Origin: Phycisphaerae bacterium
GTDB lineage: Bacteria > Planctomycetota > Phycisphaerae > Phycisphaerales > SM1A02
DNA: 64,000 nucleotides
Assembly (NCBI GenBank): GCA_002702575.1
Contig: PAAJ01000001.1
Coordinates: forward strand, 62,001 to 126,000
Reading direction: 5' to 3'
The notes beneath the pieces are model-generated. The model was not told the origin of the DNA, made no database searches, and worked only from the letters and a program-made list of their open reading frames with translations. The position numbers and the translations under genes were made by a program. This document shows positions 35,649-44,954 of this stretch, piece by piece (the first letter of the stretch is position 1; each line of letters opens with the position of its first letter).

Positions 35649-37940
35649 TCAGGCAAGCCGAAGCACTCTTCGTACGGTCCATTCGAATGCCAGAAGGAGA
35701 ATCAGGACCAGAAACACGATCGGGGTGTCCCACAATCCTGCTCTTTGAACATCAATCTCCGTAACGGATCGATCTGGAAGAATGTCATCCAGTTCACCCA
35801 GATTTTCCGGGAGGAGAATCTGTCCACCCGTCGCTTCCACGAGGTTTTCCAATGCCGCATGATCCGCCTCTGGTTGACGGTATTCCGTCGAGACATCTTC
35901 GACACGAACATCTGTTTCGATCTGAAGACCCGGAACATCGACTCGAAGTCTGAATCGACCGGGTCGAGGGGGGACCCATGAACCGATCCAGGTATCGCGA
36001 ATCTCACCATTCCTCCGCATCCCGACATCGGAATTCGTGCGGTCATTGGAATCCACGACCGCAACGGAAATCAGTTTCGGGAGCTGCATCAAAATCGATT
36101 CGTTGAACACCTTCATTCTGAGTTGAACGACCTGACCAACCGCAACCTGTCTCAGGGATGGAATCAACTCCGCATCACCCCGTGTCGCGGAGAGCGACGT
36201 CCTCCCGAGATGCCGGATGAGCTGGATCCAGAACTGTTCTCCGAAGAGTTCACCTCGTCCATGTCGCCATCGCCAGGTCTCATCCGTGGCGACATAGATG
36301 CTTCTTCCGAGTCCGTAGCGAGCACCAATCACGAGTGGGATGGGTTCTCCCTGATCACGGACACGGATCGTTTCCGCCAGAACGGTGGCGGTTGGTTTGA
36401 TCTGATCAGCCTGAATCCATTGGGCCCACTGCATCTTCGACCAGTCGATCTGTTCATCACCCAGCACCTGCGGCCACTCGGATGATCCAATCTCGGAGAT
36501 CTGAAGAACGCCAACCCGGTCCGCTTCGTCGGTCTTTGAAATCTGGATTGGTGAACCGATCTTGGGAAGGTTGTAGGGACCGTTGAAGGGGAGCGTGTCC
36601 ACAAGATCGGTCGATCCCCAACTTGATGGTGTTGATGTTTCTCCACCAATCCAGAGAAGACCTGAACCGGATTCAGCAACAGCATCCTGAAGAAGTCGGT
36701 GTTGTTCCGGCGACATCACGCTTGATGGAACATCACCGATGATGATCACATCGAAATCATCGAATTCCTCCCTCGTCACCGGAAGTCGTGACAGAGGACG
36801 ATCACCTTCCTGTGCAAAATTGCTGTCGGCGGACAACAGCATGATCGAACTCTCGATCGAATCTTCCCGAATCAGAAGGTTCTTGAGATAACGGTATTCC
36901 CACCGTGGTGAACCTTCGATGTAGAGAACCCTGAGGGGTTCATCCAGAAGGTTGATATCGATGTCGTTCTGGTTGTTTTCCGCAACGAGATCAGGTGTAT
37001 CCGGCTCGATCAGAACCCGCCATGTGGCAGAACCACCATCATCCGGTATGCCCAGCAAGGTTGATTCAACCCGGGACATGTCACTGGGTTCGACGCGCAC
37101 ACGGTCCAGCTCCTCACCTGTGCGTCGATCCTGAAGAACCAGGTCGAATCCTTCATTGGCTGCGCCGCGACGAGTGATCGCAACCTGGATCGGAACACTG
37201 TCCCCTGTGAATGCCTGATTCGGTGCCGTGACCTGTTCAATGACGAGATCACCGACAGCCTCCCTGGACCCCAATGGAACAGCGATGACCGGAACACCGG
37301 ATGATCGGATCTCCGCAACATCCCTGGGATTCATGTCCTGATCCGAACGTCCGTCGGTGAAGATCACCACGGCGCTCACTGGACTGTTGGACGACATGGC
37401 GATGGCACTGGAGATGGAAGAATCCACTCGTGTACGGTCACCTGGTGATTCATCGATCACCGGGAACAGTTCTTCTTCGGAAGGAATGCGTTCGAAGGCG
37501 TAGCCATGGAAGCCGAACCAGCGGATCGATCTCTGCTCATCGATATCAGACCAGAGGTTCCTGTTGTTCTGAAGGAGATCCATCATCTGATTCTGTCTGC
37601 TGATGTAATCACCATCATCGGTACCCACATCGGGAACCTGCATTGAACCACTCTGATCCAGCAGAACGACGACCTGGTCTGGTGTCGTGATCCTGCGAGG
37701 AGATTCCAGAACCGGTCCATTGAGAAGCAGGGCGACAAGCAGAAGAATCAGGGCCCGGGTCGTTGCGAGAACAAATCGCCATGATCTTGCGATCCCGGCG
37801 CTTCGATAGCACCAGATGGAGAACAGGGTGATACCGATCAGTGTCAGAATCCAGAGCCAGAGTGGCCATGGTGACAACCAGCCCAGTTGCAGACTGTCTC
37901 CTTCGGGAATCGAATCGAGATTGAACAACCATCTGATCAT
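35649..37940 (-). CDS. Membrane-anchored VWA domain protein with glutamine-amidotransferase-like domain
   Basis: A 763-residue protein. An N-terminal helix pair (PWPLWLWILTLIGITLFSIW; ALILLLVALLLNGPVL) is followed by a von Willebrand A domain whose MIDAS site starts at VVLLDQSGSMQ. Around residue 380-470 a class I amidotransferase-like fold is suggested (DFDVIIIGDVPSSVMSPEQH, SGLLWIGGETSTPSSWG), common in planctomycete VWA proteins. A C-terminal helix lies near VFLVLILLLAFEW. The ATG at 37940 overlaps the stop of the BatA-like gene (ATGA). It is the fourth gene in the MoxR operon. The MoxR chaperone probably acts on such VWA proteins; target and ligand are not known. Confidence 0.82.
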   Translation of the reverse strand: MIRWLFNLDSIPEGDSLQLGWLSPWPLWLWILTLIGITLFSIWCYRSAGIARSWRFVLATTRALILLLVALLLNGPVLESPRRITTPDQVVVLLDQSGSMQVPDVGTDDGDYISRQNQMMDLLQNNRNLWSDIDEQRSIRWFGFHGYAFERIPSEEELFPVIDESPGDRTRVDSSISSAIAMSSNSPVSAVVIFTDGRSDQDMNPRDVAEIRSSGVPVIAVPLGSREAVGDLVIEQVTAPNQAFTGDSVPIQVAITRRGAANEGFDLVLQDRRTGEELDRVRVEPSDMSRVESTLLGIPDDGGSATWRVLIEPDTPDLVAENNQNDIDINLLDEPLRVLYIEGSPRWEYRYLKNLLIREDSIESSIMLLSADSNFAQEGDRPLSRLPVTREEFDDFDVIIIGDVPSSVMSPEQHRLLQDAVAESGSGLLWIGGETSTPSSWGSTDLVDTLPFNGPYNLPKIGSPIQISKTDEADRVGVLQISEIGSSEWPQVLGDEQIDWSKMQWAQWIQADQIKPTATVLAETIRVRDQGEPIPLVIGARYGLGRSIYVATDETWRWRHGRGELFGEQFWIQLIRHLGRTSLSATRGDAELIPSLRQVAVGQVVQLRMKVFNESILMQLPKLISVAVVDSNDRTNSDVGMRRNGEIRDTWIGSWVPPRPGRFRLRVDVPGLQIETDVRVEDVSTEYRQPEADHAALENLVEATGGQILLPENLGELDDILPDRSVTEIDVQRAGLWDTPIVFLVLILLLAFEWTVRRVLRLA

Positions 37941-40078
37941 GAAGCCGTTCCCATGACAGTGGTTGAACCTTTTGAGATGCCAACCGAAGGACTGAACAGT
38001 CGGGAGAGGAAGCTCTCGACCAGAACAAGTGCAGCGAGAATGCCCAACAGCAGCCATACCAGGCTGTAGCCGGCTTCATCCGTTGATTCACTTTCGTTCA
38101 CGAGAGTCCACTCGCCTGTTTCGGACAACCATGTGTCCACCGCATCCTGCGTCTGGATGTCCATGTCACCCGAAGATGGATCGACGTTGGCCGTATATCG
38201 ACCTTTTCGAAGACCGTTTGAACCCAGGAAAGACCATGTTCCAGGTCTGTCGATCATCCCGTTCACATCGGACAGGAAAATGGATGTTCCATCCGGATGA
38301 CGCAGCTCTCCCGATTTCAGAAGATGATCGTGCGCCTCTACAGAAAGACCAACCATGAGATCCTGCTGGTCCCGACCAAGATGGAGACCACCACGAAGCG
38401 ATTCTTGAATCAAGGGAACCATGAGTGGCTTTGCGGGAAGGTTGGTCCAATCGAGCCTTGGTGAACTCGCCATGAAGAGAAGCGTGCCACTCCCGGGATT
38501 TGAATTCATGACAAGAAACGGAATTCCGGAATCCGTTCTGAGCAGCGTCGTGGAATCCATGCCTGGATCCATTCCCAGAATCCTGCTCACATCAATCGGT
38601 TCGAGCAGTGTTGGAAGTTCGGGACTGATGATTGCCAGAACAGAGTCATCCGTCTCGGAGAACTCGAGACCTTCCTTGGCATCAAGATCCTTTGTTTCCT
38701 GATCGAATCTCCAGTCGAGATCGAACGCCATATTCATCCGATCGGTCCAGTTGTGGATATTCCGTTCACCTGGTGGAAGAACCATGATCAAACCACCGTC
38801 GTCCTGGAAGATCGAGAGAAGGTCCCAACCATCGACTTCGAGGAGATCTGGTCGAAGAATGAATACCGCATCGATGTCCATCAGATCCCCTTCCACAAGA
38901 GAAGCGGGATCAACCCTTCTGACATCAATTGGAAGTTCATCCGAAGGTTGGAGTGCTCGTTGAATCCAGTTCGATGAATCAAGTTCAATTGGCAGGGAAT
39001 CTCTTCCAAGACGATCTCGATCGAGAATGATGATCCGAAGGACATCCTGCAACTCGACAAGAACATGATGTTGTTGTGCTGGCAGATCCTCTCCAACCGT
39101 GACCTTGATGCTCGAATCACCGGTTTCACCTGTTGTGACCGGGAGAAGAAGGTCGACGATCATCGTTCGGGATCCCGCATCCCAATTGACCTGTCTTGAA
39201 GTCGTGGCACCATCCGGTGTCGTGGCCTTCAGTGTGTTTGTGGTTGCGGGCAACTGTTCTCCATCCCGTTCAAGGTGAACGAGACTTTGTGATGCAAGGG
39301 ATTCGACACCGCCGTCTCTCAGCGCAAGTCTTCTGAGTGGAGTGACGTCCATGATCCTGGTCTGCTCAACCACGTCTGTTGATGGTGGGGAGTAATCAAG
39401 CTGGACATTCTTGGAGGCAAGCAGATCTGAAGGAAGGGCTTCATCAATACGGCCACTACCTTCACGGAAATCGCTGAGCAGAATCACCTGGTGTGGACGG
39501 GATTGATCTCCGGAAACGATCCTCGAGACTTCTCTGAGTGCCCGTTCAAGATCGGCCTGACCTGCTGTCGGCTGCATCTTTCGAATGCCGGACATCACCA
39601 TCGAGTGATCCCGTTGATGGGGGATGGAGTGACGTTGATCGATCATTGAAAGCGGAATCACACCGATTTCATCACCCTGCTGAGCACGATCGATGATGTC
39701 CAGAGCCCGGCTTCGATGTCGTTCAAATGCCGCTTCACCGGAATCGTCGGGATATCCGGACACCATCGAGTTGTCGATGATGATGTGAATCATCTTTCCA
39801 CTGCTGGTGAAGATTGAACGGCCCGAGAGAATCGGTTGGGCGAGCGCGAGACCCAGAAGGATCGGGATCAGACATCGGATACAGAGAAGCAGAATGTTCT
39901 GGATCTGAAGACGGCGACGACGTGTCTTCCAGGCCTCGATGACGAATCGCATTGCAGCCCAGTCGATGGGTGGACGTCGACGGCGTGACAACAGATGTAT
40001 GAGAATCGGAACAGCGATGCAGGATGCACCGAGAATCGCCAACCATGGCGCAATCAGAATGAGGCTGATCACCATCAT
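37937..40078 (-). CDS. BatA-like membrane protein with VWA domain
   Basis: A 713-residue protein that begins with the BatA N-terminal region: a hydrophobic stretch (APWLAILGASCIAVPILIHL), the marker LLSRRRRPPIDWAAMRFV and a second helix (CLIPILLGLALAQPIL). A VWA-like domain follows; its MIDAS is weakened (IIIDNSMVSGYP instead of DxSxS). The C-terminal half has beta-rich domains and a last helix near LVWLLLGILAALVLVESFL. The ATG at 40078 overlaps the stop of the DUF58 gene (ATGA). Known BatA proteins from Bacteroides act with MoxR in aerotolerance; a similar envelope role is assumed here. Confidence 0.82.
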   Translation of the reverse strand: MMVISLILIAPWLAILGASCIAVPILIHLLSRRRRPPIDWAAMRFVIEAWKTRRRRLQIQNILLLCIRCLIPILLGLALAQPILSGRSIFTSSGKMIHIIIDNSMVSGYPDDSGEAAFERHRSRALDIIDRAQQGDEIGVIPLSMIDQRHSIPHQRDHSMVMSGIRKMQPTAGQADLERALREVSRIVSGDQSRPHQVILLSDFREGSGRIDEALPSDLLASKNVQLDYSPPSTDVVEQTRIMDVTPLRRLALRDGGVESLASQSLVHLERDGEQLPATTNTLKATTPDGATTSRQVNWDAGSRTMIVDLLLPVTTGETGDSSIKVTVGEDLPAQQHHVLVELQDVLRIIILDRDRLGRDSLPIELDSSNWIQRALQPSDELPIDVRRVDPASLVEGDLMDIDAVFILRPDLLEVDGWDLLSIFQDDGGLIMVLPPGERNIHNWTDRMNMAFDLDWRFDQETKDLDAKEGLEFSETDDSVLAIISPELPTLLEPIDVSRILGMDPGMDSTTLLRTDSGIPFLVMNSNPGSGTLLFMASSPRLDWTNLPAKPLMVPLIQESLRGGLHLGRDQQDLMVGLSVEAHDHLLKSGELRHPDGTSIFLSDVNGMIDRPGTWSFLGSNGLRKGRYTANVDPSSGDMDIQTQDAVDTWLSETGEWTLVNESESTDEAGYSLVWLLLGILAALVLVESFLSRLFSPSVGISKGSTTVMGTAS

Positions 40079-41067
40079 CCTGCCTTGTGTCTCTTCAGCC
40101 ACATCGAACGTCGAGCCAGTAGACGGGCCACCGCTGGACCGACGGAATCATGGGTGTTCATGAGGAGGTGGTCGTAACCAAACTGCGTACAGATCGAGGA
40201 GATCTCGTCGATATGTCGATTGAACGCCTTCAGATACGCATCGCGGATCGAACGGGGATCCACCTTGACGCGATGATCGATTTCAAGTCCATGAAACTGC
40301 TCGGGTCCCTGGAAATCAAAGGCGATCTCCCGATGGTCCAGGACCTGAAGACAGAGGACATCCTGTCTTTGATGGCGGAAGCGTGCAAGTGATGATTGGA
40401 TTTCCTCTGGGTCGGTCAGAAGATCGGAAACAAGTATGAAGACGGCTCTGTTCGAGATTCTTCCGAGTACCTGATCAGTTGTCTTCGTCAGATTGGTTCC
40501 GTCATCAACCGGCCTGGTATTCAATGCGGAGACGATCCGACGCCACTGCCCCTGACCGCTTGATCGCTGAACCATTCCCTTGATGCCGTCACCGAAGACC
40601 ACAAGACCGACCCGATCTGACTGTTGAAGCGAAAGCCATGAAAGGGCGACTGATGTCGCGACCGCATGATCGAACTTCGTCCAGCTGCCGGTCGCTCTGC
40701 TCGCCTCCGTCTCACCCCATCCCTTCTTGATCGGAAGAGATCCGAACCGCATCGAGGCTGAGGCATCCACAAGCAGGATGACATCGAGGTTGGTTTCCTG
40801 CTGGTACTGCTTGATGGTCAATCGATCCGAGCGACCGTAGACCTTCCAGTCCAGATGTCTGAGATCATCTCCAGGGACATACCCACGATGCTGGTTGAAC
40901 TCGACGGCCATTCCCTGGTGTGGTGAACGATGAAGTCCACTTCTCACACCTTCAACGATCATTCGTGCCCTCAACTCGAAGGGTGACAGCTGTGAGAGAG
41001 TCTCAGGTGCAAGATATGCCTCCGCACGATTGGAAGGCTGTGATGATTGGTCATCTCTGGATTGCAT
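40075..41067 (-). CDS. DUF58 domain protein
   Basis: A 330-residue DUF58/VWA-related protein that usually pairs with MoxR ATPases. The family signature VEFNQHRGYVPGDDLRHLDWKVYGRSD is seen in parts (EFNQHRGYVPGDDLRHLDW near residue 55), followed by a VWA-like LVDASASMRFGS and FILVSDLLTDPEEIQ. It is 22 bases downstream of moxR and its stop overlaps the start of the BatA-like gene. No signal peptide or membrane helix is present, so it sits at the cytoplasmic side. A role in presenting the VWA partners to MoxR is the common hypothesis. Confidence in family is high; biochemical role is unknown in general. Confidence 0.88.
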   Translation of the reverse strand: MQSRDDQSSQPSNRAEAYLAPETLSQLSPFELRARMIVEGVRSGLHRSPHQGMAVEFNQHRGYVPGDDLRHLDWKVYGRSDRLTIKQYQQETNLDVILLVDASASMRFGSLPIKKGWGETEASRATGSWTKFDHAVATSVALSWLSLQQSDRVGLVVFGDGIKGMVQRSSGQGQWRRIVSALNTRPVDDGTNLTKTTDQVLGRISNRAVFILVSDLLTDPEEIQSSLARFRHQRQDVLCLQVLDHREIAFDFQGPEQFHGLEIDHRVKVDPRSIRDAYLKAFNRHIDEISSICTQFGYDHLLMNTHDSVGPAVARLLARRSMWLKRHKAG

Positions 41068-41089
41068 GCCTGGTCCCTTGGATGTGATT

Positions 41090-42166
41090 TCATTCCGAGC
41101 GGATCACTTCATCCATGTGTCGAGCTGTTCTTGAATCAATCGGATCAATGGCGATCTCATCAAGCAGTGAACGGATGATGTCGTCCGGACGGATTCCGTC
41201 GGCTTCGGCATTGAAGTTCAGAAGGATGCGGTGTCGCAGAACAGGGAAGGCAACGGACTTGATGTGATCCGGTGTGACATGCTGATCACCGTTGATCAGG
41301 GCATGGGCCTTGGCTGCAAGGACAAGAAACTGGCTTGCTCGAGGTCCTGCGCCCCAACTGACGTAATCCGAAACGATCTGAGGAGGATTCTCGATGTCTC
41401 TGATGCGACTGGAGCGAGCCAGACGAACGGCGTATTCGGCAACATGATCCGCAATCGGAACCTGACGAACCAGTTGTTGGATGGACATCACATCCGATCC
41501 GCTGAGTACGGGTCGGATGTTGATTTCCTGATCAGATGTTGTCTGTTGAACGACTTTCAATTCTTCGTCTTCACCTGGATATCCAACCTGGATGTTCAGC
41601 ATGAATCGATCGAGTTGTGCCTCGGGAAGGGGATAGGTGCCTTCTTGCTCAATCGGATTCTGAGTCGCCAGAACAAAGAATGGATTCGGAAGGGCGTGTC
41701 GTTCACCACCAGCGGTGACCTGTCGTTCCTGCATGGCCTCAAGCAGAGCAGCCTGGGTCTTGGGAGGAGTCCTGTTGATTTCATCTGCGAGGACGATGTT
41801 GGCGAATACGGGTCCTTTGACGAACCTGAGTTGTCGAGAACCGGTGGCTCGATCCTCTTCGATGACCTCGGTACCTGTCATGTCACTGGGCATGAGGTCC
41901 GGAGTGAACTGAATACGGGAGAAGTCGAGTTCAAGTGCCTGGGCGATCGATCGAATCAGCAGTGTCTTCGCGAGACCGGGGACACCGACAACCAGTGCGT
42001 GACCGCCGGCGAACAGACTGATCAGCATCTGCTCGATGACTTCCTGTTGTCCTACGATCACCTGACCCAGTTGTGTCCGCATGCTGTCTGCGGCTTCCGC
42101 CACCTGCTGGACAGCTGCAAGTGTCTGTTCGTTGTCGTGGGTGTTGTTCGAATCCGCTTGGTTCAT
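41090..42166 (-). CDS. MoxR family AAA+ ATPase
   Basis: A 358-residue AAA+ chaperone of the MoxR family. The Walker A is GVPGLAKTLLIRS, the Walker B is NIVLADEINRTPPKTQAALLEAMQ, and sensor 1 is FFVLATQNPIEQEGTYPLP. The C-terminal part has the MoxR lid domain. It is the first gene of a seven-gene minus-strand operon through 28991, with every junction short or overlapping, except 82 bases before the 1428-residue gene. In known cases MoxR inserts cofactors or metals or helps assemble VWA-containing complexes. It is divergent from mutM; a palindromic AGTATACT at 42231-42238 may serve both directions. Confidence 0.93.
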   Translation of the reverse strand: MNQADSNNTHDNEQTLAAVQQVAEAADSMRTQLGQVIVGQQEVIEQMLISLFAGGHALVVGVPGLAKTLLIRSIAQALELDFSRIQFTPDLMPSDMTGTEVIEEDRATGSRQLRFVKGPVFANIVLADEINRTPPKTQAALLEAMQERQVTAGGERHALPNPFFVLATQNPIEQEGTYPLPEAQLDRFMLNIQVGYPGEDEELKVVQQTTSDQEINIRPVLSGSDVMSIQQLVRQVPIADHVAEYAVRLARSSRIRDIENPPQIVSDYVSWGAGPRASQFLVLAAKAHALINGDQHVTPDHIKSVAFPVLRHRILLNFNAEADGIRPDDIIRSLLDEIAIDPIDSRTARHMDEVIRSE

Positions 42167-42230
42167 CAGGAAAGTCTCCCGGCTTTCACATGATCGTTTG
42201 TCTGCTATGAAGTAACCAATTCAACACCTG

Positions 42231-42238
42231 AGTATACT
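42231..42238. promoter_or_regulatory. Palindromic AGTATACT, possible shared -10 for moxR and mutM
   Basis: AGTATACT is its own reverse complement and reads TATACT both ways, close to the -10 consensus. It lies in the 141-base space between divergent moxR and mutM, about 65-70 bases from either ATG. No convincing -35 is present. The same core recurs before argS and the Dabb gene. Confidence 0.4.
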
Positions 42239-42307
42239 TCTGACTCCCCGGACGAACGCTTCGGACAACAGCTGGTTGAATCGAACTGATATCCCGGGAT
42301 CGAGATC

Positions 42308-43174
42308 ATGCCTGAACTTCCCGAAGTCGAACATCTCCGTCGGCACCTCTGCAACTCAATTCAAGACGCCACGGTCTCGGAAGTCCAACTTCATCGACCT
42401 GGAATCGTGAATGCGAAGGGCTCAGGGAGTGGATCCAGAGCGGATTCACATGGCCTCCTGCTCGGAGGACGGATCTCGAATCTGGTTCGAAAAGGCAAGC
42501 AGCTGGCGATCGAGGTGGCTGATGGGAGGGTGCTCTGCATCCATCTCGGGATGTCGGGACGAGTCCAGATCATCAACCGGAACGAGCCGGATCAGATCGA
42601 ACCTCACACTCATTGCATCTGGAAGCTTTCTGGGGCTCCTGAAGCCTGTGAGATGCGTTTCATCGACCCGAGGCGATTCGGAGGACTCTGGACCCTCTCT
42701 TCGCACGAGAGGCTGCTGAGAACCCGCTGGGACAAACTTGGTCCAGACGCCCTGCAGCTCGAACCGGATGTTCTGGAGTGTTCCCTGGCTGGCAGATCAA
42801 GGGGTTTGAAATCCGCCCTTCTGGACCAGCATGTGGTTGCTGGTCTCGGGAACATCTACGTCGATGAGGCCCTGTTCAGAGCAGGGCTCAATCCAAGGCA
42901 GCCTGCGGGGACGTTGAAATCCAGTGAAATCGATCTTCTGACACGTCAGATCGTCGAGATCCTCCAGGAGGCCATCAGCATGGGTGGATCGACCGTCCGG
43001 ACCTGGTTGGATTCCACGGGACAGAAGGGCTCGTTCGTCTCGACACATCGTGTCTATGGACGCAGTGGAGAATTGTGCGTGAATTGTGGACAGCTTCTCA
43101 AGGACCGTGTCATTGCTCAGCGGCAAACCGTCTGGTGTTCGAAGTGTCAACCATTCAGAAGAAGAAGAAGGTGA
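42308..43174 (+). CDS. mutM: Formamidopyrimidine-DNA glycosylase (Fpg/MutM)
   Basis: A 288-residue DNA repair glycosylase/AP lyase for oxidised purines such as 8-oxoguanine. The catalytic Pro2 and Glu3 lie in MPELPEVEHLRRHL. The beta-lyase Lys is in the region VRKGKQLAIEV, and the H2TH helix region is around LLDQHVVAGLGNIYVDEALF. The C-terminal zinc finger CVNCGQLLKDRVIAQRQTVWC plus SKC supplies the four cysteines. Length and spacing fit MutM rather than Nei. It stands alone, with a 141-base divergent space before it and converging on dnaA across 309 bases. A TATACT at 42233-42238 may be its -10, giving a leader of about 60 nt. Confidence 0.95.
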   Translation: MPELPEVEHLRRHLCNSIQDATVSEVQLHRPGIVNAKGSGSGSRADSHGLLLGGRISNLVRKGKQLAIEVADGRVLCIHLGMSGRVQIINRNEPDQIEPHTHCIWKLSGAPEACEMRFIDPRRFGGLWTLSSHERLLRTRWDKLGPDALQLEPDVLECSLAGRSRGLKSALLDQHVVAGLGNIYVDEALFRAGLNPRQPAGTLKSSEIDLLTRQIVEILQEAISMGGSTVRTWLDSTGQKGSFVSTHRVYGRSGELCVNCGQLLKDRVIAQRQTVWCSKCQPFRRRRR

Positions 43175-43233
43175 ATGAATTCAATCTTCCTCTCTAGTAG
43201 TCGTCCTGTTGATTCGTGGATGAATACACATCG

Positions 43234-43406
43234 GCTGTGACAAGCAGCTGGAAACATTGATCTTGCAGGCGCACGGGTCATGTGAGGAACCTGTCTCCAC
43301 GCCTGTCCAAAGCTGCTGTTGCCTGTGTCTGTTCAGGCTCGATTTCCCCAACGGATCCAGAACCACGTCGCATCAATCGATTCCTGGAAGCAGAAGTTGT
43401 CACTGC
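43234..43406. ncRNA. Candidate structured RNA in the mutM-dnaA intergenic space
   Basis: The 309-base gap between convergent mutM and dnaA has no credible gene but shows nested complementarity. A closing helix pairs 43234-43243 with 43397-43406 (one U-U mismatch). A long hairpin covers 43244-43316 with stems GCAGCTGGA/TCCaaAGCTGC, CAGGCG/CGCCTG and ACGGGT/ACCTGT (one G-U). A second hairpin has stem GCCTG at 43321-43325 and CAGGC at 43334-43338. A third pairs TCGATT 43339-43344 with AATCGA 43375-43380. Together they form a four-way junction. The plus strand keeps the G-U pair; on the minus strand a TGATAAC lies just before position 43406. I could not match it to 6S, SRP, tmRNA or RNase P RNA. 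It could also be chance structure, so the call is tentative. Confidence 0.35.
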
Positions 43407-43483
43407 AAGGACAAGTTATCAAGAAGCCGTTCACACCCATCAGACAAGGGCATGAACACCATGACATTCAAATGAATACTCAA

Positions 43484-44842
43484 TCACTCGCCGGATGTTG
43501 GAAGCGAGGGATGGACGATCAGCTCTTCCAGCCTTCTGACTTCATCATCCAGATGGCGATCACCCGTTCTCCTGGTGTCAATGCTCCGGATGGCATGCAT
43601 CACGGTCGTGTGATCACGCCCTCCGAAATAGCCTCCGATCTCACCGAGGCTGAAACGGGTGTGCTTGCGAGCGAGATACATTCCAATCTGCCTCGGAAGG
43701 GCGATGGACTTGTGTCGACGCTTCGACAGGAGATCCGTGATCCGCAATCCGTAGTAGCTGCTGATCGTATTCAGGATTTCCTGGATGGTGGTCGGGCTTC
43801 CTGGTGTGGATGATTCCTGCTCACCGATCGCCTTCTTGCACAATTCAAGATCAATCGCGGACTGCTCAAGCAGTGCGAATCCCTGGAGCTTGGTGATCGC
43901 ACCCTCCAGTTCACGGATGTTGGAATCAAGTCGAGAAGCGATGTAGGCGGCACAGTCGTCAGGAAGGTCCACATTTCGCATCTGGGCCTTGCTTCGGACG
44001 ATGGCGACCCGCGTCTCGTAGCACGGACGCTCGACATTCGCGACGAGACCGCAGTTGAAACGACTGGTCAGGCGTTCCTCGAGATCAGGGATCTCATTGG
44101 GGGGTGCATCGGAACTCAGAACGATCTGACGACCTGCCTGATAGAGCGTGTTGAAGGTATGGAAGAATTCTTCCTGGGATGGACCACGCTTCGAAAGATC
44201 ATGAATGTCATCGACGATGAGCAGATCGAAGTTCCTGAACCGATGACGGAAGTCCGCCATCTGACCAGCCTGGACCGCTTCCATGAAGTGATTCATGAAA
44301 CCGTTGCAGGACGTATAGAAGATCCGCATGCCGTTGTGCGTACGCATGGCCATCTGGCAGATCGCCTGAAGCAGGTGTGTCTTTCCAAGACCAACACCAC
44401 CATGCACGAAGAACGGGTTGTATGCCTTGCCGGGCTTCTGGGCGACTGCCAGTGAAGCGGCATGAGCCAGTCTGTTGTCCGGTCCAACGACGAAGCTGTC
44501 GAAGGTGTAATCAGGACTGAGGATCATTTCCTCATCAAGTTCAGGTTGTGTGAAGACACCTGTGGAAGCCTTGTCTTCCGCTCGCTCAACCTGCTTGTTC
44601 TCACCAATGAATTCAACTGCAAGAAGGCGTCCGGTCGCTGCCTGTGCAGCTTCGGTGAACTGATCAACACAGCAACGCTGGAGATACTTGAGGCGAACCT
44701 GTTCCTTGACCAGCAGTGTCAAGGTTCCCTGTGAGAGTTCGATCACCTCGATTTCATTGAACCAGTGGCGGCACATATGCGCACAATTGCTCCGCAGATA
44801 AGCAAGCAGTGCTTCCATTACATGTGGTTCAACTACAGGCAT
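43484..44842 (-). CDS. dnaA: Chromosomal replication initiator protein DnaA
   Basis: A 452-residue DnaA. Domain I (residues about 1-85) carries WFNEIEVIELSQGTLTLLV. The AAA+ domain has Walker A HGGVGLGKTHLLQA and Walker B NFDLLIVDDIHDL. Domain IV has the DNA-binding signature GGRDHTTVMHAIRSI near the C-terminus. The start at 44842 (MPVVEPHVMEALLAYLR) is preferred, with GAGAAGGGGA upstream; longer frames add a stretch unlike DnaA. dnaN and rpmH are not adjacent, so the classical origin layout is absent, and no cluster of TTATCCACA boxes was noticed on either side. Upstream, 112 bases away, is the RNase Z-like gene. Confidence 0.97.
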   Translation of the reverse strand: MPVVEPHVMEALLAYLRSNCAHMCRHWFNEIEVIELSQGTLTLLVKEQVRLKYLQRCCVDQFTEAAQAATGRLLAVEFIGENKQVERAEDKASTGVFTQPELDEEMILSPDYTFDSFVVGPDNRLAHAASLAVAQKPGKAYNPFFVHGGVGLGKTHLLQAICQMAMRTHNGMRIFYTSCNGFMNHFMEAVQAGQMADFRHRFRNFDLLIVDDIHDLSKRGPSQEEFFHTFNTLYQAGRQIVLSSDAPPNEIPDLEERLTSRFNCGLVANVERPCYETRVAIVRSKAQMRNVDLPDDCAAYIASRLDSNIRELEGAITKLQGFALLEQSAIDLELCKKAIGEQESSTPGSPTTIQEILNTISSYYGLRITDLLSKRRHKSIALPRQIGMYLARKHTRFSLGEIGGYFGGRDHTTVMHAIRSIDTRRTGDRHLDDEVRRLEELIVHPSLPTSGE

Positions 44843-44954
44843 TCGAGTGCGTCCCCTTCTCTCCATCCCCACCGTCATCAGGGCAATGAAGCCCCTCAGC
44901 CCCACCAGAGGCCATTCGTGAAGGTACGTTCCCGAAGGCAGGTTCGTCAACAAC

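Noticed and set aside
41231..42193. Plus-strand open frame of 320 codons
   Set aside because: Opposite to moxR, which carries intact AAA+ motifs.
43319..43813. Plus-strand open frame of 164 codons in the mutM-dnaA gap
   Set aside because: More than half lies opposite dnaA, and it has no ribosome site or family match.
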